64,000 nt of DNA from Flavihumibacter petaseus NBRC 106054 (GTDB lineage: Bacteria; Bacteroidota; Bacteroidia; Chitinophagales; Chitinophagaceae): positions 496,001 to 560,000 of the forward strand of contig NZ_BBWV01000003.1 in NCBI RefSeq assembly GCF_000974785.1, read 5' to 3'. Of this stretch, positions 35,592-44,782 are shown piece by piece. Position 1 is the stretch's first letter. Each line of letters opens with the position of its first letter. Position numbers and translations under genes: made by a program. The notes beneath the pieces are model-generated. The model had not been told where the DNA came from, did not search any database, and worked only from the letters and a program-made list of their open reading frames with translations.

Positions 35592-36902
35592 ATGAAAGCC
35601 AGGACGCTCAGAAAGGATAAGGTCAACATCATTACGCTGGGTTGCAGCAAGAACATGGTGGACAGTGAAGTGTTGAGCGGCCAGCTGGCTGCCAATGCGA
35701 TCGACGTGGTGCATGAGAACACAAAGCTCGACCACAACATCGTGGTGGTGAACACCTGCGGTTTTATCGACAAGGCTAAAGAAGAGTCTGTCAATACCAT
35801 TCTCGACCAGGTTGCCCTGAAGCAAAAAGGAAAACTCGACAAGGTTTTTGTAACCGGTTGCCTGAGCCAGCGCTACCGCGATGACCTGGAAAAAGAAATT
35901 CCCGAGGTAGATCAGTGGTTTGGTACCATGGAACTTCCCTTCATCCTCAAAGCCCTCGAAGCCGACTATAAAACGGAATTGCTCGGGGAACGCTTGCTGG
36001 CTACACCGAAGCATTATGCCTATCTCAAAATCTCTGAAGGCTGTAACCGGACCTGTGCCTTCTGTGCGATTCCCCTGATGCGGGGCAAACACGTAAGCCG
36101 CCCGATCGAAGAACTGGTGAAAGAAGCCGAAGGCCTCGTGAAAAAAGGCGTAAAGGAAGTCATGCTGATCGCCCAGGAACTGACCTACTACGGACTCGAT
36201 CTGTATAAGGAAAGAGCCCTGAGTGATTTACTGTACCGCCTGAGTGAAGTGGAGGGACTCGAATGGATCCGTCTCCATTATGCTTATCCATCAAAATTCC
36301 CGCTTGAACTGCTGGACGCCATGCGCGACCGCGACAATATCTGCAACTACCTGGATATGCCGCTACAGCATGCTTCCAACAACATGCTGAAAGCAATGAA
36401 ACGCCAGATCACGCGGGAAGAAATGGAAACCCTGATTGCCGCGATCCGCGAAAAAGTTCCCGGCATCTGCCTCCGCACTACCCTGATCGTTGGTTTCCCC
36501 GGCGAAACACGCGACGATATTGAAGAACTGAAAGACTTTCTGCGCCGCATGCGCTTTGACCGTGTTGGTGTATTTACCTACAGCCACGAAGAGAACACGA
36601 GTGCCTATGGCCTCGAAGACAATATCCCGGCTGACGAAAAAGAAGCCCGCGCACAGGAGATCATGGAAGTGCAGCAGGAAATCAGCCTGGAAAAGAACCA
36701 GGAAAAGATCGGTAAAGTTTTCCGCGTACTGGTGGACAAAAAAGAAGCCGGACGTTATCTCGGTCGCACTGAATTTGATAGCGTGGAGGTAGACAACGAA
36801 GTGGTGATCAATGCCACCAAACCACTGAAAGCTGGACAGTTCGTGAACGTAAAGATCACGAAGGCTTTCGACTACGATCTCGAAGGCGACGTGGTCGAAT
36901 AG
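35592..36902 (+). CDS. rimO: Ribosomal protein uS12 methylthiotransferase
   Basis: This 436-residue radical-SAM enzyme adds a methylthio group to an aspartate of ribosomal protein S12. The N-terminal UPF0004 domain has cluster ligands Cys18 (ITLGCSKN), Cys56 (NTCGF) and Cys90 (TGCLSQRY). The radical-SAM motif CNRTCAFC gives Cys151, Cys155 and Cys158. A TRAM domain closes the protein. The LGCSKNMVDSE start separates it from MiaB. Confidence 0.95.
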   Translation: MKARTLRKDKVNIITLGCSKNMVDSEVLSGQLAANAIDVVHENTKLDHNIVVVNTCGFIDKAKEESVNTILDQVALKQKGKLDKVFVTGCLSQRYRDDLEKEIPEVDQWFGTMELPFILKALEADYKTELLGERLLATPKHYAYLKISEGCNRTCAFCAIPLMRGKHVSRPIEELVKEAEGLVKKGVKEVMLIAQELTYYGLDLYKERALSDLLYRLSEVEGLEWIRLHYAYPSKFPLELLDAMRDRDNICNYLDMPLQHASNNMLKAMKRQITREEMETLIAAIREKVPGICLRTTLIVGFPGETRDDIEELKDFLRRMRFDRVGVFTYSHEENTSAYGLEDNIPADEKEARAQEIMEVQQEISLEKNQEKIGKVFRVLVDKKEAGRYLGRTEFDSVEVDNEVVINATKPLKAGQFVNVKITKAFDYDLEGDVVE

Positions 36903-36984
36903 TTGCACGCAGTTTACTTTGGCCTGGTTGCATGTTTCACGGAACAGTCGCTGGCGCTCCTTTTTATTGCAATTTCACGCTAAG

Positions 36985-37160
36985 CACGCGAAGGTGCAAA
37001 GGCGCAAAGGAATGTTTGATTTTGTTGTTGCAGCAAATGAAATTGCTGCAGTCATGAGGTTATATGAACAATAAATTAACATTCTACTATTCCCCAAAAA
37101 TTGTCGGGCTTCTTCTCTCTTAACAAAAATCTTCTTTGCGCCTTTGCACCTTTGCGTGGC
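36985..37160. repeat. Inverted repeat of the CGCAAAGG family
   Basis: The left arm (36985-37010, AAGGTGCAAAGGCGCAAAGG at its core) is nearly the exact complement of the right arm (37133-37159), with about 120 bases between. This accounts for most of the 313-base gap 36903-37215, in which I see no gene. Confidence 0.7.
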
Positions 37161-37215
37161 GCCAAAGGCGCCATTGCGTGAAAAAACCAGCGTGAAAAAA
37201 AATAGCGCGAAACTT

Positions 37216-39387
37216 TCAGATTGCAGTAAGATCCATTGGCAGCTTTCGGATACGCTTTCCCGTGAGGTCAAAGATAGCATTGCACAATGCCGGCGCAAAT
37301 GGTGGCAGCGACGGTTCGCCCACTCCTCCAGGCTTCTCGTCATTATCCATCACCTGTACGATAATTTCCGGCGTGTCCATAATGCGTGGCATGGCGTACT
37401 GGTGAAAGTTGCGTTCCACCGCTTTGCCATCGGCGAAATGGGTGGCGTGCACTGCTGCGGCGCCATAGGCCATGATGATGCTGCCTTCGATCTGCGCGCG
37501 GATGATGTCGGGGTTTACATACCAGCCGCAATCCATTACCGCAAATACCTTGTCGACTTTAACGCCGCCGCCGGGTCTTGCAGATACTTTTACCACTTCG
37601 CCGACAATGCTGCCGAAACATTCTGAAACGGCAATTCCCCAGCCTTCATTTTTGCCGCGTTTGTCCCATCCCGATAGTGCCGCAATGGCATCGAACAGTT
37701 TGTGGTAACGTTCCTTTTCCTGCGAAATATGTTCCCGGCGCATGGCCAGGGGATCTTTTCCTGCGGCTACAGACAACTCATCCCAGAAGCTTTCAAAGGC
37801 AAATACATTGGTGGAAGAATACACACTCCGCCACCACATTACCGGGATCGGGGACTCCGTGGGTATATCGGCAAAACGATAATGGGAGAGTTGTTCGAGG
37901 TAAGGTTCGAGCCATCCTTCCATCGTATTGCGGTTGTAGTCGGCCTTATCAGGGACAGGCACCCACTGGTGATCCATATTCTGGGCAGCCATTTTGATTT
38001 CCAGCGCCTGCAGCCGTCCATCGCTGAGGCTGGCGGAACAGCCATAGACGCCACCGGGACGGAATGGTCCCTGGGTCATATCATCTTCCCGCGTCCAGAC
38101 GATCTGAACCGGTCCGCCGATGGCTTTGGACAGCGCCACCGCTTCATAAGTGTAATCCAGGAAAGCCTTCCTGCCAAAACCACCGCCGAGGAAAGTCATG
38201 TTCACGATCACCTTTTCTTTCGGCATCTTGAATTTATCGGCAAGATCACCCTGCACCCAGTCCGGTCCCTGGATGGGTCCCCATACTTCTATCTTTTCTG
38301 CTGTATAATGCGCCGTGCAGTTCAGCGGCTCCATGGCACTATGCGATTCATACGGCGTTTCATACACCGCGGTGATCTTTTTGTCATCCTTGCCAATCAC
38401 TCTTGTGGGGTCGCCCTGGGCTTTCTGGGTAAGTCCCGTTTTCTGCACATCCGCGCGCATGCGGTTGTACAAGAGTTCGGTGCTTACTTTTTCAAAGCCT
38501 TCATTGTCCCACTCAATAACCAGCGCCTTGCGTGCTTTCATGGCGGTATAAATACTATCTGCCACTACGGCCACACCATGCCGGGTTCCTGCGAAGACAG
38601 GCATCTCCACTTTCACGATATGCTTCACGCCCTTGATGGCTTTTGCTTTTTTGTCGTCGATCGATTTGATCTTCCCGTGGAAATAAGGTGACCGCTCTAC
38701 CGATGCGTATAAAAGGCCCTTGACCCTGAAGTCAATTCCGAAGATCGCTTTACCATTTGATTTAGGGGAAGTATCCAATCGCTTTACCGGTTTCCCGATC
38801 AGTTTATAATCCTTCCGCTGTTTGAGGGTGACCGGTTTTTCCAGTTTTAGTTTGGATGCCGGTTCAACGAGCTCACCATATCCGAGGGACTTACCTGAAC
38901 TGCGGTGAAAGACTTTTCCTTTTTCCGCGTAACATTCCTCAGGCTTTACTTTCCAGCTATTGGCAGCAGCCGTGATCAGCATTTCCCGGGCTGTGGCGCC
39001 CGCACGCAGCATGTTCTGGTAGCCACCCCGTACGGTGGAACTTCCACCAGTGATCTGGCTGCCATACCGGGTTTGTCCGGCTGCGAACATGACGTTGATC
39101 TTTTCAAATTCCACTTCCAGTTCTTCCGCCACGATCTGCGGGATGGCCTGAAATGCACCCTGTCCCATTTCTGCACGATGACACATGATGGTGACCAATC
39201 CTGTTTTATCGATCGATACCCAGGCACTGAGTTCAATACCCTGCTCCAGGGCCTCACCGGCCGTCAGGATCGCCGGGATATCTTTGGCAGCAGCCGGTAA
39301 CAAAAAGCCGATGGTAAGAGAAGCGCCCGTCATGCCGCTGATCCGCAGGAAGTTTCTGCGGCTGATAGAACCTGGAGGATTTTTCAT
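37216..39387 (-). CDS. Molybdopterin-binding hydroxylase large subunit (xanthine dehydrogenase family, IorB-like)
   Basis: This 723-residue protein begins with a twin-arginine signal (SRRNFLRISG), so it is exported folded, with cofactor inserted. The xanthine-dehydrogenase fold is shown by GGSSTVRGGYQNM, FLGGGFGRKAFLDY and the C-terminal GGVGEPSLPPFAPALCNA, where the Glu of GGVGEP is the usual catalytic base. The layout and length match isoquinoline 1-oxidoreductase beta subunits, which normally pair with a 2Fe-2S subunit. No such partner is adjacent. It is divergent from a complete cofactor operon, which should supply its molybdopterin cytosine dinucleotide. Substrate unknown. Confidence 0.92.
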   Translation of the reverse strand: MKNPPGSISRRNFLRISGMTGASLTIGFLLPAAAKDIPAILTAGEALEQGIELSAWVSIDKTGLVTIMCHRAEMGQGAFQAIPQIVAEELEVEFEKINVMFAAGQTRYGSQITGGSSTVRGGYQNMLRAGATAREMLITAAANSWKVKPEECYAEKGKVFHRSSGKSLGYGELVEPASKLKLEKPVTLKQRKDYKLIGKPVKRLDTSPKSNGKAIFGIDFRVKGLLYASVERSPYFHGKIKSIDDKKAKAIKGVKHIVKVEMPVFAGTRHGVAVVADSIYTAMKARKALVIEWDNEGFEKVSTELLYNRMRADVQKTGLTQKAQGDPTRVIGKDDKKITAVYETPYESHSAMEPLNCTAHYTAEKIEVWGPIQGPDWVQGDLADKFKMPKEKVIVNMTFLGGGFGRKAFLDYTYEAVALSKAIGGPVQIVWTREDDMTQGPFRPGGVYGCSASLSDGRLQALEIKMAAQNMDHQWVPVPDKADYNRNTMEGWLEPYLEQLSHYRFADIPTESPIPVMWWRSVYSSTNVFAFESFWDELSVAAGKDPLAMRREHISQEKERYHKLFDAIAALSGWDKRGKNEGWGIAVSECFGSIVGEVVKVSARPGGGVKVDKVFAVMDCGWYVNPDIIRAQIEGSIIMAYGAAAVHATHFADGKAVERNFHQYAMPRIMDTPEIIVQVMDNDEKPGGVGEPSLPPFAPALCNAIFDLTGKRIRKLPMDLTAI

Positions 39388-39437
39388 GAATAAAAGTTAG
39401 CTAATTCCTGCCAAATTTCTTTATTGTAACTTTAAGC

Positions 39438-40058
39438 GTGAAGGGTGTGAATCAAGTTATCATCATTTTAGCAGCAGGCGCATCCACCCGGATGGGACAA
39501 GCCAAGCAACTACTGACGTACCAGGAAGACGCGCTGGTGGTGCATGCCATCCGGACTGCCCAGGCGACCGGCCTGCGGGTGATCGTCGTCACCGGAAATC
39601 ATCATGAAGCAGTGGAGCGAACGATACGCCAGGCATTGGAACAAACGATGCCGGATATCATGTTGAACGGGGAGTGGCAGGAGGGAATGGCCGCTTCTAT
39701 CCGGGCGGGAATCCGGTATGCAGAGCAACAGGTTCCGGGCAGTGACGGCTACCTGCTCATGACCTGCGATCAGCCGTTGATCACTACGGAACACCTGCAG
39801 CGGCTCGTTGCTGCAGCGCAGGGGACACCGGATCGAATTGCGGCTACACGGTACGGTGATACCAGGGGTGTCCCTGTCTATTTTCCAGCCACCTACCGGG
39901 TGAACCTGTCAGGCATCACCGGCGACCGCGGAGCCCGGTCCCTTCTCGAAAAATTTAAGGAACACGTCATCGAAGTGCCTTTTGAAGCAGGCGCCGTTGA
40001 CATGGATACGCCCGAAGACTACCAGGCGTTTTCCACAAAATACAATTACACCAAATGA
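39438..40058 (+). CDS. mocA: Molybdenum cofactor nucleotidyltransferase (MocA/MobA-like)
   Basis: This 206-residue protein starts at GTG and has the nucleotidyltransferase motif ILAAGASTRMGQAKQLL and the metal site LLMTCDQPLIT. The KQLL context after the glycine-rich loop and the later GDRGARSLL segment point to MocA, which adds CMP to molybdopterin, rather than MobA. This agrees with the neighbouring xanthine-dehydrogenase-type enzyme, a class that uses the cytosine form. It is the first gene of the cofactor operon and overlaps moaA by 4 bp. Confidence 0.87.
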   Translation: MKGVNQVIIILAAGASTRMGQAKQLLTYQEDALVVHAIRTAQATGLRVIVVTGNHHEAVERTIRQALEQTMPDIMLNGEWQEGMAASIRAGIRYAEQQVPGSDGYLLMTCDQPLITTEHLQRLVAAAQGTPDRIAATRYGDTRGVPVYFPATYRVNLSGITGDRGARSLLEKFKEHVIEVPFEAGAVDMDTPEDYQAFSTKYNYTK

Positions 40059-41035
40059 TCCGTGACCAATTTGCCCGCATTCATGATTACTTACGGATAT
40101 CGCTAACCGATAATTGCAATCTCCGGTGCTTCTACTGCATGCCGGAGGAAGACTATCATTTTACACCCCTCCCGCAACTGATGCAGCCGGATGAGATCCT
40201 CGGCATCGCAGCCATATTTGTGCGAATGGGCGTAAAGAAGATCCGGCTGACAGGAGGAGAACCGCTGGTGCGGAAAGATGCTGCGAAGATCATGGAAAAT
40301 CTTGCCACCCTGCCGGTAACGCTGGGCATCACCACCAACGGCATACGTGCCGACGAATTCATGCCGGTGTTTACAGCCTCCGGCATCAGGACCATCAATA
40401 TCAGCCTGGATACCCTCGACGCCGGCAAGTTCCACCTGCTGACCCGCAGAAATTATTTTCACCGCGTCTATAACAATATTCAATCTCTCATTGCTGCCGG
40501 ATTTCACGTCAAAGTGAACATGGTGGTGATGCGCGGGATCAATGAAAAAGAGATTCCCGATTTTATCCGGTGGACGGAAAAGCAACCGGTCAGTGTGCGG
40601 TTTATTGAATTCATGCCTTTCTCGGGCAACCACTGGCACCACGACAAAGTTTTTTCCATGGATGAGATGCTGGGTTTGATCCAGCAGGAGTTTCCGGTAG
40701 AAAGACTGCAGGATGCCCTGCACGATACGGATAAGAAATTCCAGGTTCCGGGATATGCCGGCAATTTCGCCATGATCAGTACGATGACGCATCCCTTCTG
40801 CGATACCTGCAACCGGATGCGGCTGACGGCGGACGGAAAACTCAAGAATTGCCTCTTCAGCCGGACAGAAACAGACCTGCTGGGACCTTATCGCGCGGGT
40901 GAACCTATTGACAACCTGATCCTGGCCAATATTATGGGCAAGGCCAAAGCGCTCGGCGGACAAATCAATACGGATTACGAACACCTGGATGCCGATACGC
41001 TGGCGAACAGAAGTATGATAACCATTGGCGGATGA
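40055..41035 (+). CDS. moaA: GTP 3',8-cyclase
   Basis: This 326-residue radical-SAM enzyme starts cofactor synthesis by converting GTP to a cyclic pyranopterin precursor with MoaC. The N-terminal cluster motif is CNLRCFYC, GGEPLVRKD follows, and the C-terminal second cluster uses CDTCNRMR and a Cys in KNCLFS. The C-terminus ends in the catalytic Gly-Gly. It overlaps moeA by 4 bp. Confidence 0.97.
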   Translation: MIRDQFARIHDYLRISLTDNCNLRCFYCMPEEDYHFTPLPQLMQPDEILGIAAIFVRMGVKKIRLTGGEPLVRKDAAKIMENLATLPVTLGITTNGIRADEFMPVFTASGIRTINISLDTLDAGKFHLLTRRNYFHRVYNNIQSLIAAGFHVKVNMVVMRGINEKEIPDFIRWTEKQPVSVRFIEFMPFSGNHWHHDKVFSMDEMLGLIQQEFPVERLQDALHDTDKKFQVPGYAGNFAMISTMTHPFCDTCNRMRLTADGKLKNCLFSRTETDLLGPYRAGEPIDNLILANIMGKAKALGGQINTDYEHLDADTLANRSMITIGG

Positions 41036-42228
41036 ATACAACACCCATTTCGGTACAGGAAGCATCGGCACTCCTGGCGCAGCACCTGCCGCAATTGCCG
41101 GAGGAGATCCGGCCACTCGGTCAATTGGGGGGCAGGCTGACGTCACGGGATATCACCACACCCATTCACCTTCCGCCATTTGATCAGAGTTCCATGGATG
41201 GCTACGCCGTACGGCATGCCGATCTCGCGAAAGCGCCCCTCACTATCCAGGGGGAACAGGCCGCGGGCGATTTGCCGGACAAGCAGTTGCAGCCCGGATC
41301 AGCCATGCGCATCTTTACCGGGGCAGCATTGCCTGCCGGAGCAGACACCGTGCTCATGCAGGAAAAGGTAACGGTGAAGGATGGCAAGTTATGGCCACAG
41401 GAACCCATACCCGAGGCAGGAGATTTTGTGCGGAAAAAAGGTGCGGAATGTGTGGATGGCACGATCATTTTGGCGAAGGGAAACCGAATGACGCCAGCCG
41501 CAACAGGATTGATCGCCGCTGCCGGACTGACGACTGTCCCGGTATTTGCCTTACCCCGCGTGACCATCCTGCTCACCGGAAACGAACTGCAATCACCGGG
41601 AATTCCGCTGCAGGGTTCGCAGGTATATGAATCCAATAGTTATACGCTCACCCAGGCATTGCAACAGGCAGGGATACACGAAATAGTAACAGAAGCGGTG
41701 AAAGATGATCCCGAAGCACTGACCGGCGCCATCGCCAGGGCATTGCGGCATGCCGACCTGTTGCTGCTGACAGGAGGGGTAAGCGTGGGCGATCACGATC
41801 ATGTGGTTCCGGCTGCCATTGCCGCGGGCGTTATTCCGATCTTTCATAAGGTCAGGCAACGCCCGGGAAAACCTTTGTTTGCCGGTAGGTCGGGCAATAC
41901 GATGGTATTTGGATTGCCGGGAAACCCCGGTTCGGTGCTGACCTGTTATTACCATTATGTTTTGCCCGCCATTTACGGCATGATGGGCCTGCCGCTGGCC
42001 AGGCAACTGGTGGAAACCACCATCAGCAAAAACTACAATAAACCGGAACAGCTGACCTGCCTGATCAAAGGTTATTTTAATGGCCGCATGGTGATTCCCC
42101 TCGATGCGCAGGAATCCTTCCGCCTGCGTTCATTCGCCGTTGCCAATGCCCTTATCCTGCTGGAAGAAGGGAAAACCCATTATCTTGAAGGTGATCCGGT
42201 AAACATACAACTCTTACCAATCGGCTAG
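41032..42228 (+). CDS. moeA: Molybdopterin molybdenumtransferase
   Basis: This 398-residue protein inserts molybdate into adenylylated molybdopterin. MoeA motifs are FDQSSMDGYAVR, RIFTGAALPAGADTV, LLTGNEL, TGGVSVGDHD and FGLPGNPGSV, and the beta-barrel C-terminal domain IV is present. Tight overlaps on both sides (4 bp with moaA) indicate one transcript. Confidence 0.96.
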   Translation: MNTTPISVQEASALLAQHLPQLPEEIRPLGQLGGRLTSRDITTPIHLPPFDQSSMDGYAVRHADLAKAPLTIQGEQAAGDLPDKQLQPGSAMRIFTGAALPAGADTVLMQEKVTVKDGKLWPQEPIPEAGDFVRKKGAECVDGTIILAKGNRMTPAATGLIAAAGLTTVPVFALPRVTILLTGNELQSPGIPLQGSQVYESNSYTLTQALQQAGIHEIVTEAVKDDPEALTGAIARALRHADLLLLTGGVSVGDHDHVVPAAIAAGVIPIFHKVRQRPGKPLFAGRSGNTMVFGLPGNPGSVLTCYYHYVLPAIYGMMGLPLARQLVETTISKNYNKPEQLTCLIKGYFNGRMVIPLDAQESFRLRSFAVANALILLEEGKTHYLEGDPVNIQLLPIG

Positions 42229-42230
42229 TG

Positions 42231-42962
42231 ATGGGATATGAATGGCTTTTTTATGTGTTGCTTTTTGCTGTGGCATTATTGTATGCCTCTGTGGGGCATG
42301 GCGGTGCCAGCGGATACCTGGCGCTGATGGCCATCTTCGGCATGGCGCCGGAACAGATGAAACCGACGGCATTGCTCCTGAACCTATTCGTGTCCCTCAC
42401 GGCATTCATACAATACTACCGCGGCGGACATTTCAACTGGAAGATCTTCTGGCCCCTGGCGCTCGCCTCCATTCCGATGGCCTACCTGGGTGGCCGCTTT
42501 GCGTTGCATGACGATGTATACAAAAAGCTCCTGGGCCTGTTGCTGTTGCTGCCCGTGATCCGTTTCTGGTTCTTTCAGAAAACAGAACCTACCAGTTTCA
42601 AGCCTTCCAATACTGCACTCAGCCTGCTGATCGGTGCCGTGATCGGCCTGCTGTCAGGATTGATCGGTATCGGGGGCGGCATCATCTTATCGCCCATTTT
42701 GCTTTTGCTCGGATGGACAAGCCAAAAACAAACCGCGGCGATCAGTGCCCTGTTTATATTGGTGAATTCCATGGCCGGACTAGCAGGACAGCTGTCGCAC
42801 GGTATACAGTGGAGCAATGAGATGGCCGTTTTGGTGGCGGTGCCTTTTGCCGGCGGACTGGCAGGGGCGTGGCTGGGTGCGTTGCGTTTCCGCCAGGAAA
42901 TGGTACGCAATGTACTGGCCCTGGTATTGCTGGTGGCAGCCGTTAAATTAATTTTTACCTGA
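42231..42962 (+). CDS. TSUP (TauE/SafE) family permease in the cofactor operon
   Basis: This 243-residue membrane protein has about eight helices in two homologous halves, with the family glycine-rich stretches SVGHGGASGYLALMAIF and GLIGIGGGIILSPILLLLG. TSUP proteins move sulfite, sulfonates or other sulfur or carbon compounds. The start is the ATG at 42231 (a GTG at 42228 overlaps the moeA stop). Its stop shares a base with the moaD start. Placement within the cofactor operon suggests a role tied to it, perhaps exporting a sulfur by-product or importing an oxyanion; this is inference. Confidence 0.88.
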   Translation: MGYEWLFYVLLFAVALLYASVGHGGASGYLALMAIFGMAPEQMKPTALLLNLFVSLTAFIQYYRGGHFNWKIFWPLALASIPMAYLGGRFALHDDVYKKLLGLLLLLPVIRFWFFQKTEPTSFKPSNTALSLLIGAVIGLLSGLIGIGGGIILSPILLLLGWTSQKQTAAISALFILVNSMAGLAGQLSHGIQWSNEMAVLVAVPFAGGLAGAWLGALRFRQEMVRNVLALVLLVAAVKLIFT

Positions 42963-43204
42963 TGGAACCTATACAACATACAGTTTTGTTATTCGGCCAG
43001 CTGGCAGAGAAATGTGGCAGCAAAGAGATTGTTGTAGCCGCAGATCAGTCTGCCGCTGCAGTGATTGAAGCCATTCATGAAGCTTACCCGGTACTGGCGG
43101 ATATTCCTTTCCGGGTCGCCGTGAACAGGAAACTGGTCGATATACAAGATGAGATTCCGCAGGGCGCTGAGATCGCGCTGCTGCCACCATTTTCAGGAGG
43201 TTAA
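42962..43204 (+). CDS. moaD: Molybdopterin synthase sulfur carrier subunit
   Basis: This 80-residue ubiquitin-fold protein ends in PPFSGG, the Gly-Gly tail that is adenylylated and then carries the thiocarboxylate for dithiolene formation. The gene is followed one base later by the MoeB-like activator. Confidence 0.95.
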   Translation: MEPIQHTVLLFGQLAEKCGSKEIVVAADQSAAAVIEAIHEAYPVLADIPFRVAVNRKLVDIQDEIPQGAEIALLPPFSGG

Positions 43205-43205
43205 C

Positions 43206-44351
43206 ATGCTATTGCCTAAAAATTTTGAACGGTATCAGCGTCAGATGATCCTCGACGGATTCGGCGAAGCGGCACAACTTAAACTGGCCAATGCCCGGGT
43301 GCTGGTGATCGGGGCAGGCGGACTCGGCTGCCCGGCATTGCAATACCTGGCAGCAGCGGGGGTGGGCAGGATCGGCATTGCCGACGCCGACCGGGTGGCA
43401 CTCAGTAACCTGCACCGCCAGGTGCTGTTTACCGAACAGGATCTCGGCAAACTGAAAGCCGCCGCCGCTGCCGCGCGGCTGCAATTGCTCAACCACCAGG
43501 TAGTGTTTGATATCATCCCTGAGATGATCACAGCGAAGAATGCAGAACGCATCCTGTCGCAATACGATGTGATCATCGATGGTTCCGATAATTTCCCCAC
43601 CAGGTACCTGGTGAATGATGCCGCCGTCCTGCTGAACAAGCCGCTGGTCTATGGCGCTGTTTCCGGCTACGAGGGCCAGGCCGCGGTTTTCACGCCCGGT
43701 GTACATTACCGCGATCTTTTTCCTGATCCGCCCGCACCCGGTACGATACCCGATTGTACCACTGCCGGTGTACTGGGATTTCTTCCGGGAGTGATTGGCG
43801 CCGTCATGGCCGGGGAGGCGATCAAGCTCATTACCGGTGTGGGCGAACCCTTAACGGGAAGGCTGCTGGTGTACCGTGCGCTGACACAGGAACAGTTTAT
43901 TTTTTCGATCCCCTCCCAGCAGACCCTGCGGCACATGCAAAGCAGCATGCCAGCCAGCCTTGACGAACTCCGGCAGACAGATTACGGCGCATTTTGTGGA
44001 TTGCATTCAGTACCGGAGATCACGCCCGTTGAACTTGCCGCAATGAAAGAGAATTCCGACCTGCTCATTGTCGATATCCGGGAACCCGGAGAATTGCCTT
44101 TGTCAACTGGATTTGCCCATATGCTTTTACCCCTTTCAGAGATCAACCGGGAGCCTATCCGGCTAACAGCAAGTATGCAGGAAAAAGGCGGGAATGCCAT
44201 CATGGTGTTCTTCTGCCAGAGCGGCAAGCGATCGGCGCAGTTGTTGTCGCAGCATCCCGAAGTTTTGGCGGGCTCAGCATTAGTATATAGTTTGCAGGGA
44301 GGCATTGATGCCTGGAATGAATACAGCAGCAAGCATGCATCAGGAATCTAA
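43206..44351 (+). CDS. moeB: MoaD-activating adenylyltransferase with rhodanese domain (MoeB/HesA type)
   Basis: This 381-residue protein fuses an E1-like adenylyltransferase (VIGAGGLGCPALQYLAAAG, DADRVALSNLHRQVLF) to a C-terminal rhodanese domain with active-site Cys in FFCQSGKRS. The ligase-site Cys is in PDCTTAGVLG. The two CxxC zinc motifs of E. coli MoeB are not visible, so this is probably the zinc-free form. It should adenylylate the MoaD tail and deliver sulfur through the rhodanese domain, like eukaryotic MOCS3. The start follows moaD by one base. Confidence 0.93.
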   Translation: MLLPKNFERYQRQMILDGFGEAAQLKLANARVLVIGAGGLGCPALQYLAAAGVGRIGIADADRVALSNLHRQVLFTEQDLGKLKAAAAAARLQLLNHQVVFDIIPEMITAKNAERILSQYDVIIDGSDNFPTRYLVNDAAVLLNKPLVYGAVSGYEGQAAVFTPGVHYRDLFPDPPAPGTIPDCTTAGVLGFLPGVIGAVMAGEAIKLITGVGEPLTGRLLVYRALTQEQFIFSIPSQQTLRHMQSSMPASLDELRQTDYGAFCGLHSVPEITPVELAAMKENSDLLIVDIREPGELPLSTGFAHMLLPLSEINREPIRLTASMQEKGGNAIMVFFCQSGKRSAQLLSQHPEVLAGSALVYSLQGGIDAWNEYSSKHASGI

Positions 44352-44781
44352 GATCAGGGAAATTTTCCAGGAGGGCCCGATCCTTCCGGAACAGGTGGCA
44401 GCATCGCTGCAAGCCCATCAGCATAAGAAGCAGATCGGTGCGCACAGCATGTTCATGGGACAGGTAAGGGCTGACCAAACGCCGCAAGGCATCGTTGCAG
44501 GAATTGAATACACCACCTACCGGGATATGGCGCTGGAGCAGATGCACCAGATCCGTGAGGAGATCTTTGCAAAATTTGGCCTGACCTGCATGCATGTGCA
44601 CCATAGTCTCGGCTGGGTACCGGCTGGCGCCATCAGTCTTTTTGTTTTTACATCTTCACCTCACCGCAAGGCGGCCATAGAAGCCTGTGCCGAACTGGTA
44701 GAGCGGATCAAAAAAGAATTGCCGGTTTGGGGAAAAGAGGTGCTTGAAGGAGAGGGACATCAATGGAAATCCAACAACTGA
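44335..44781 (+). CDS. moaE: Molybdopterin synthase catalytic subunit
   Basis: This 148-residue enzyme makes molybdopterin from the precursor and MoaD thiocarboxylate. Family motifs include HSMFMGQVRAD, HHSLGWVPAGAISLFV, SPHRKAA and the active-site segment KKELPVWGKE. The start MHQESK at 44335 was chosen; an ATG at 44317 would add six residues. It overlaps the moeB end by 17 bp. Confidence 0.95.
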   Translation: MHQESKIREIFQEGPILPEQVAASLQAHQHKKQIGAHSMFMGQVRADQTPQGIVAGIEYTTYRDMALEQMHQIREEIFAKFGLTCMHVHHSLGWVPAGAISLFVFTSSPHRKAAIEACAELVERIKKELPVWGKEVLEGEGHQWKSNN

Positions 44782-44782
44782 T

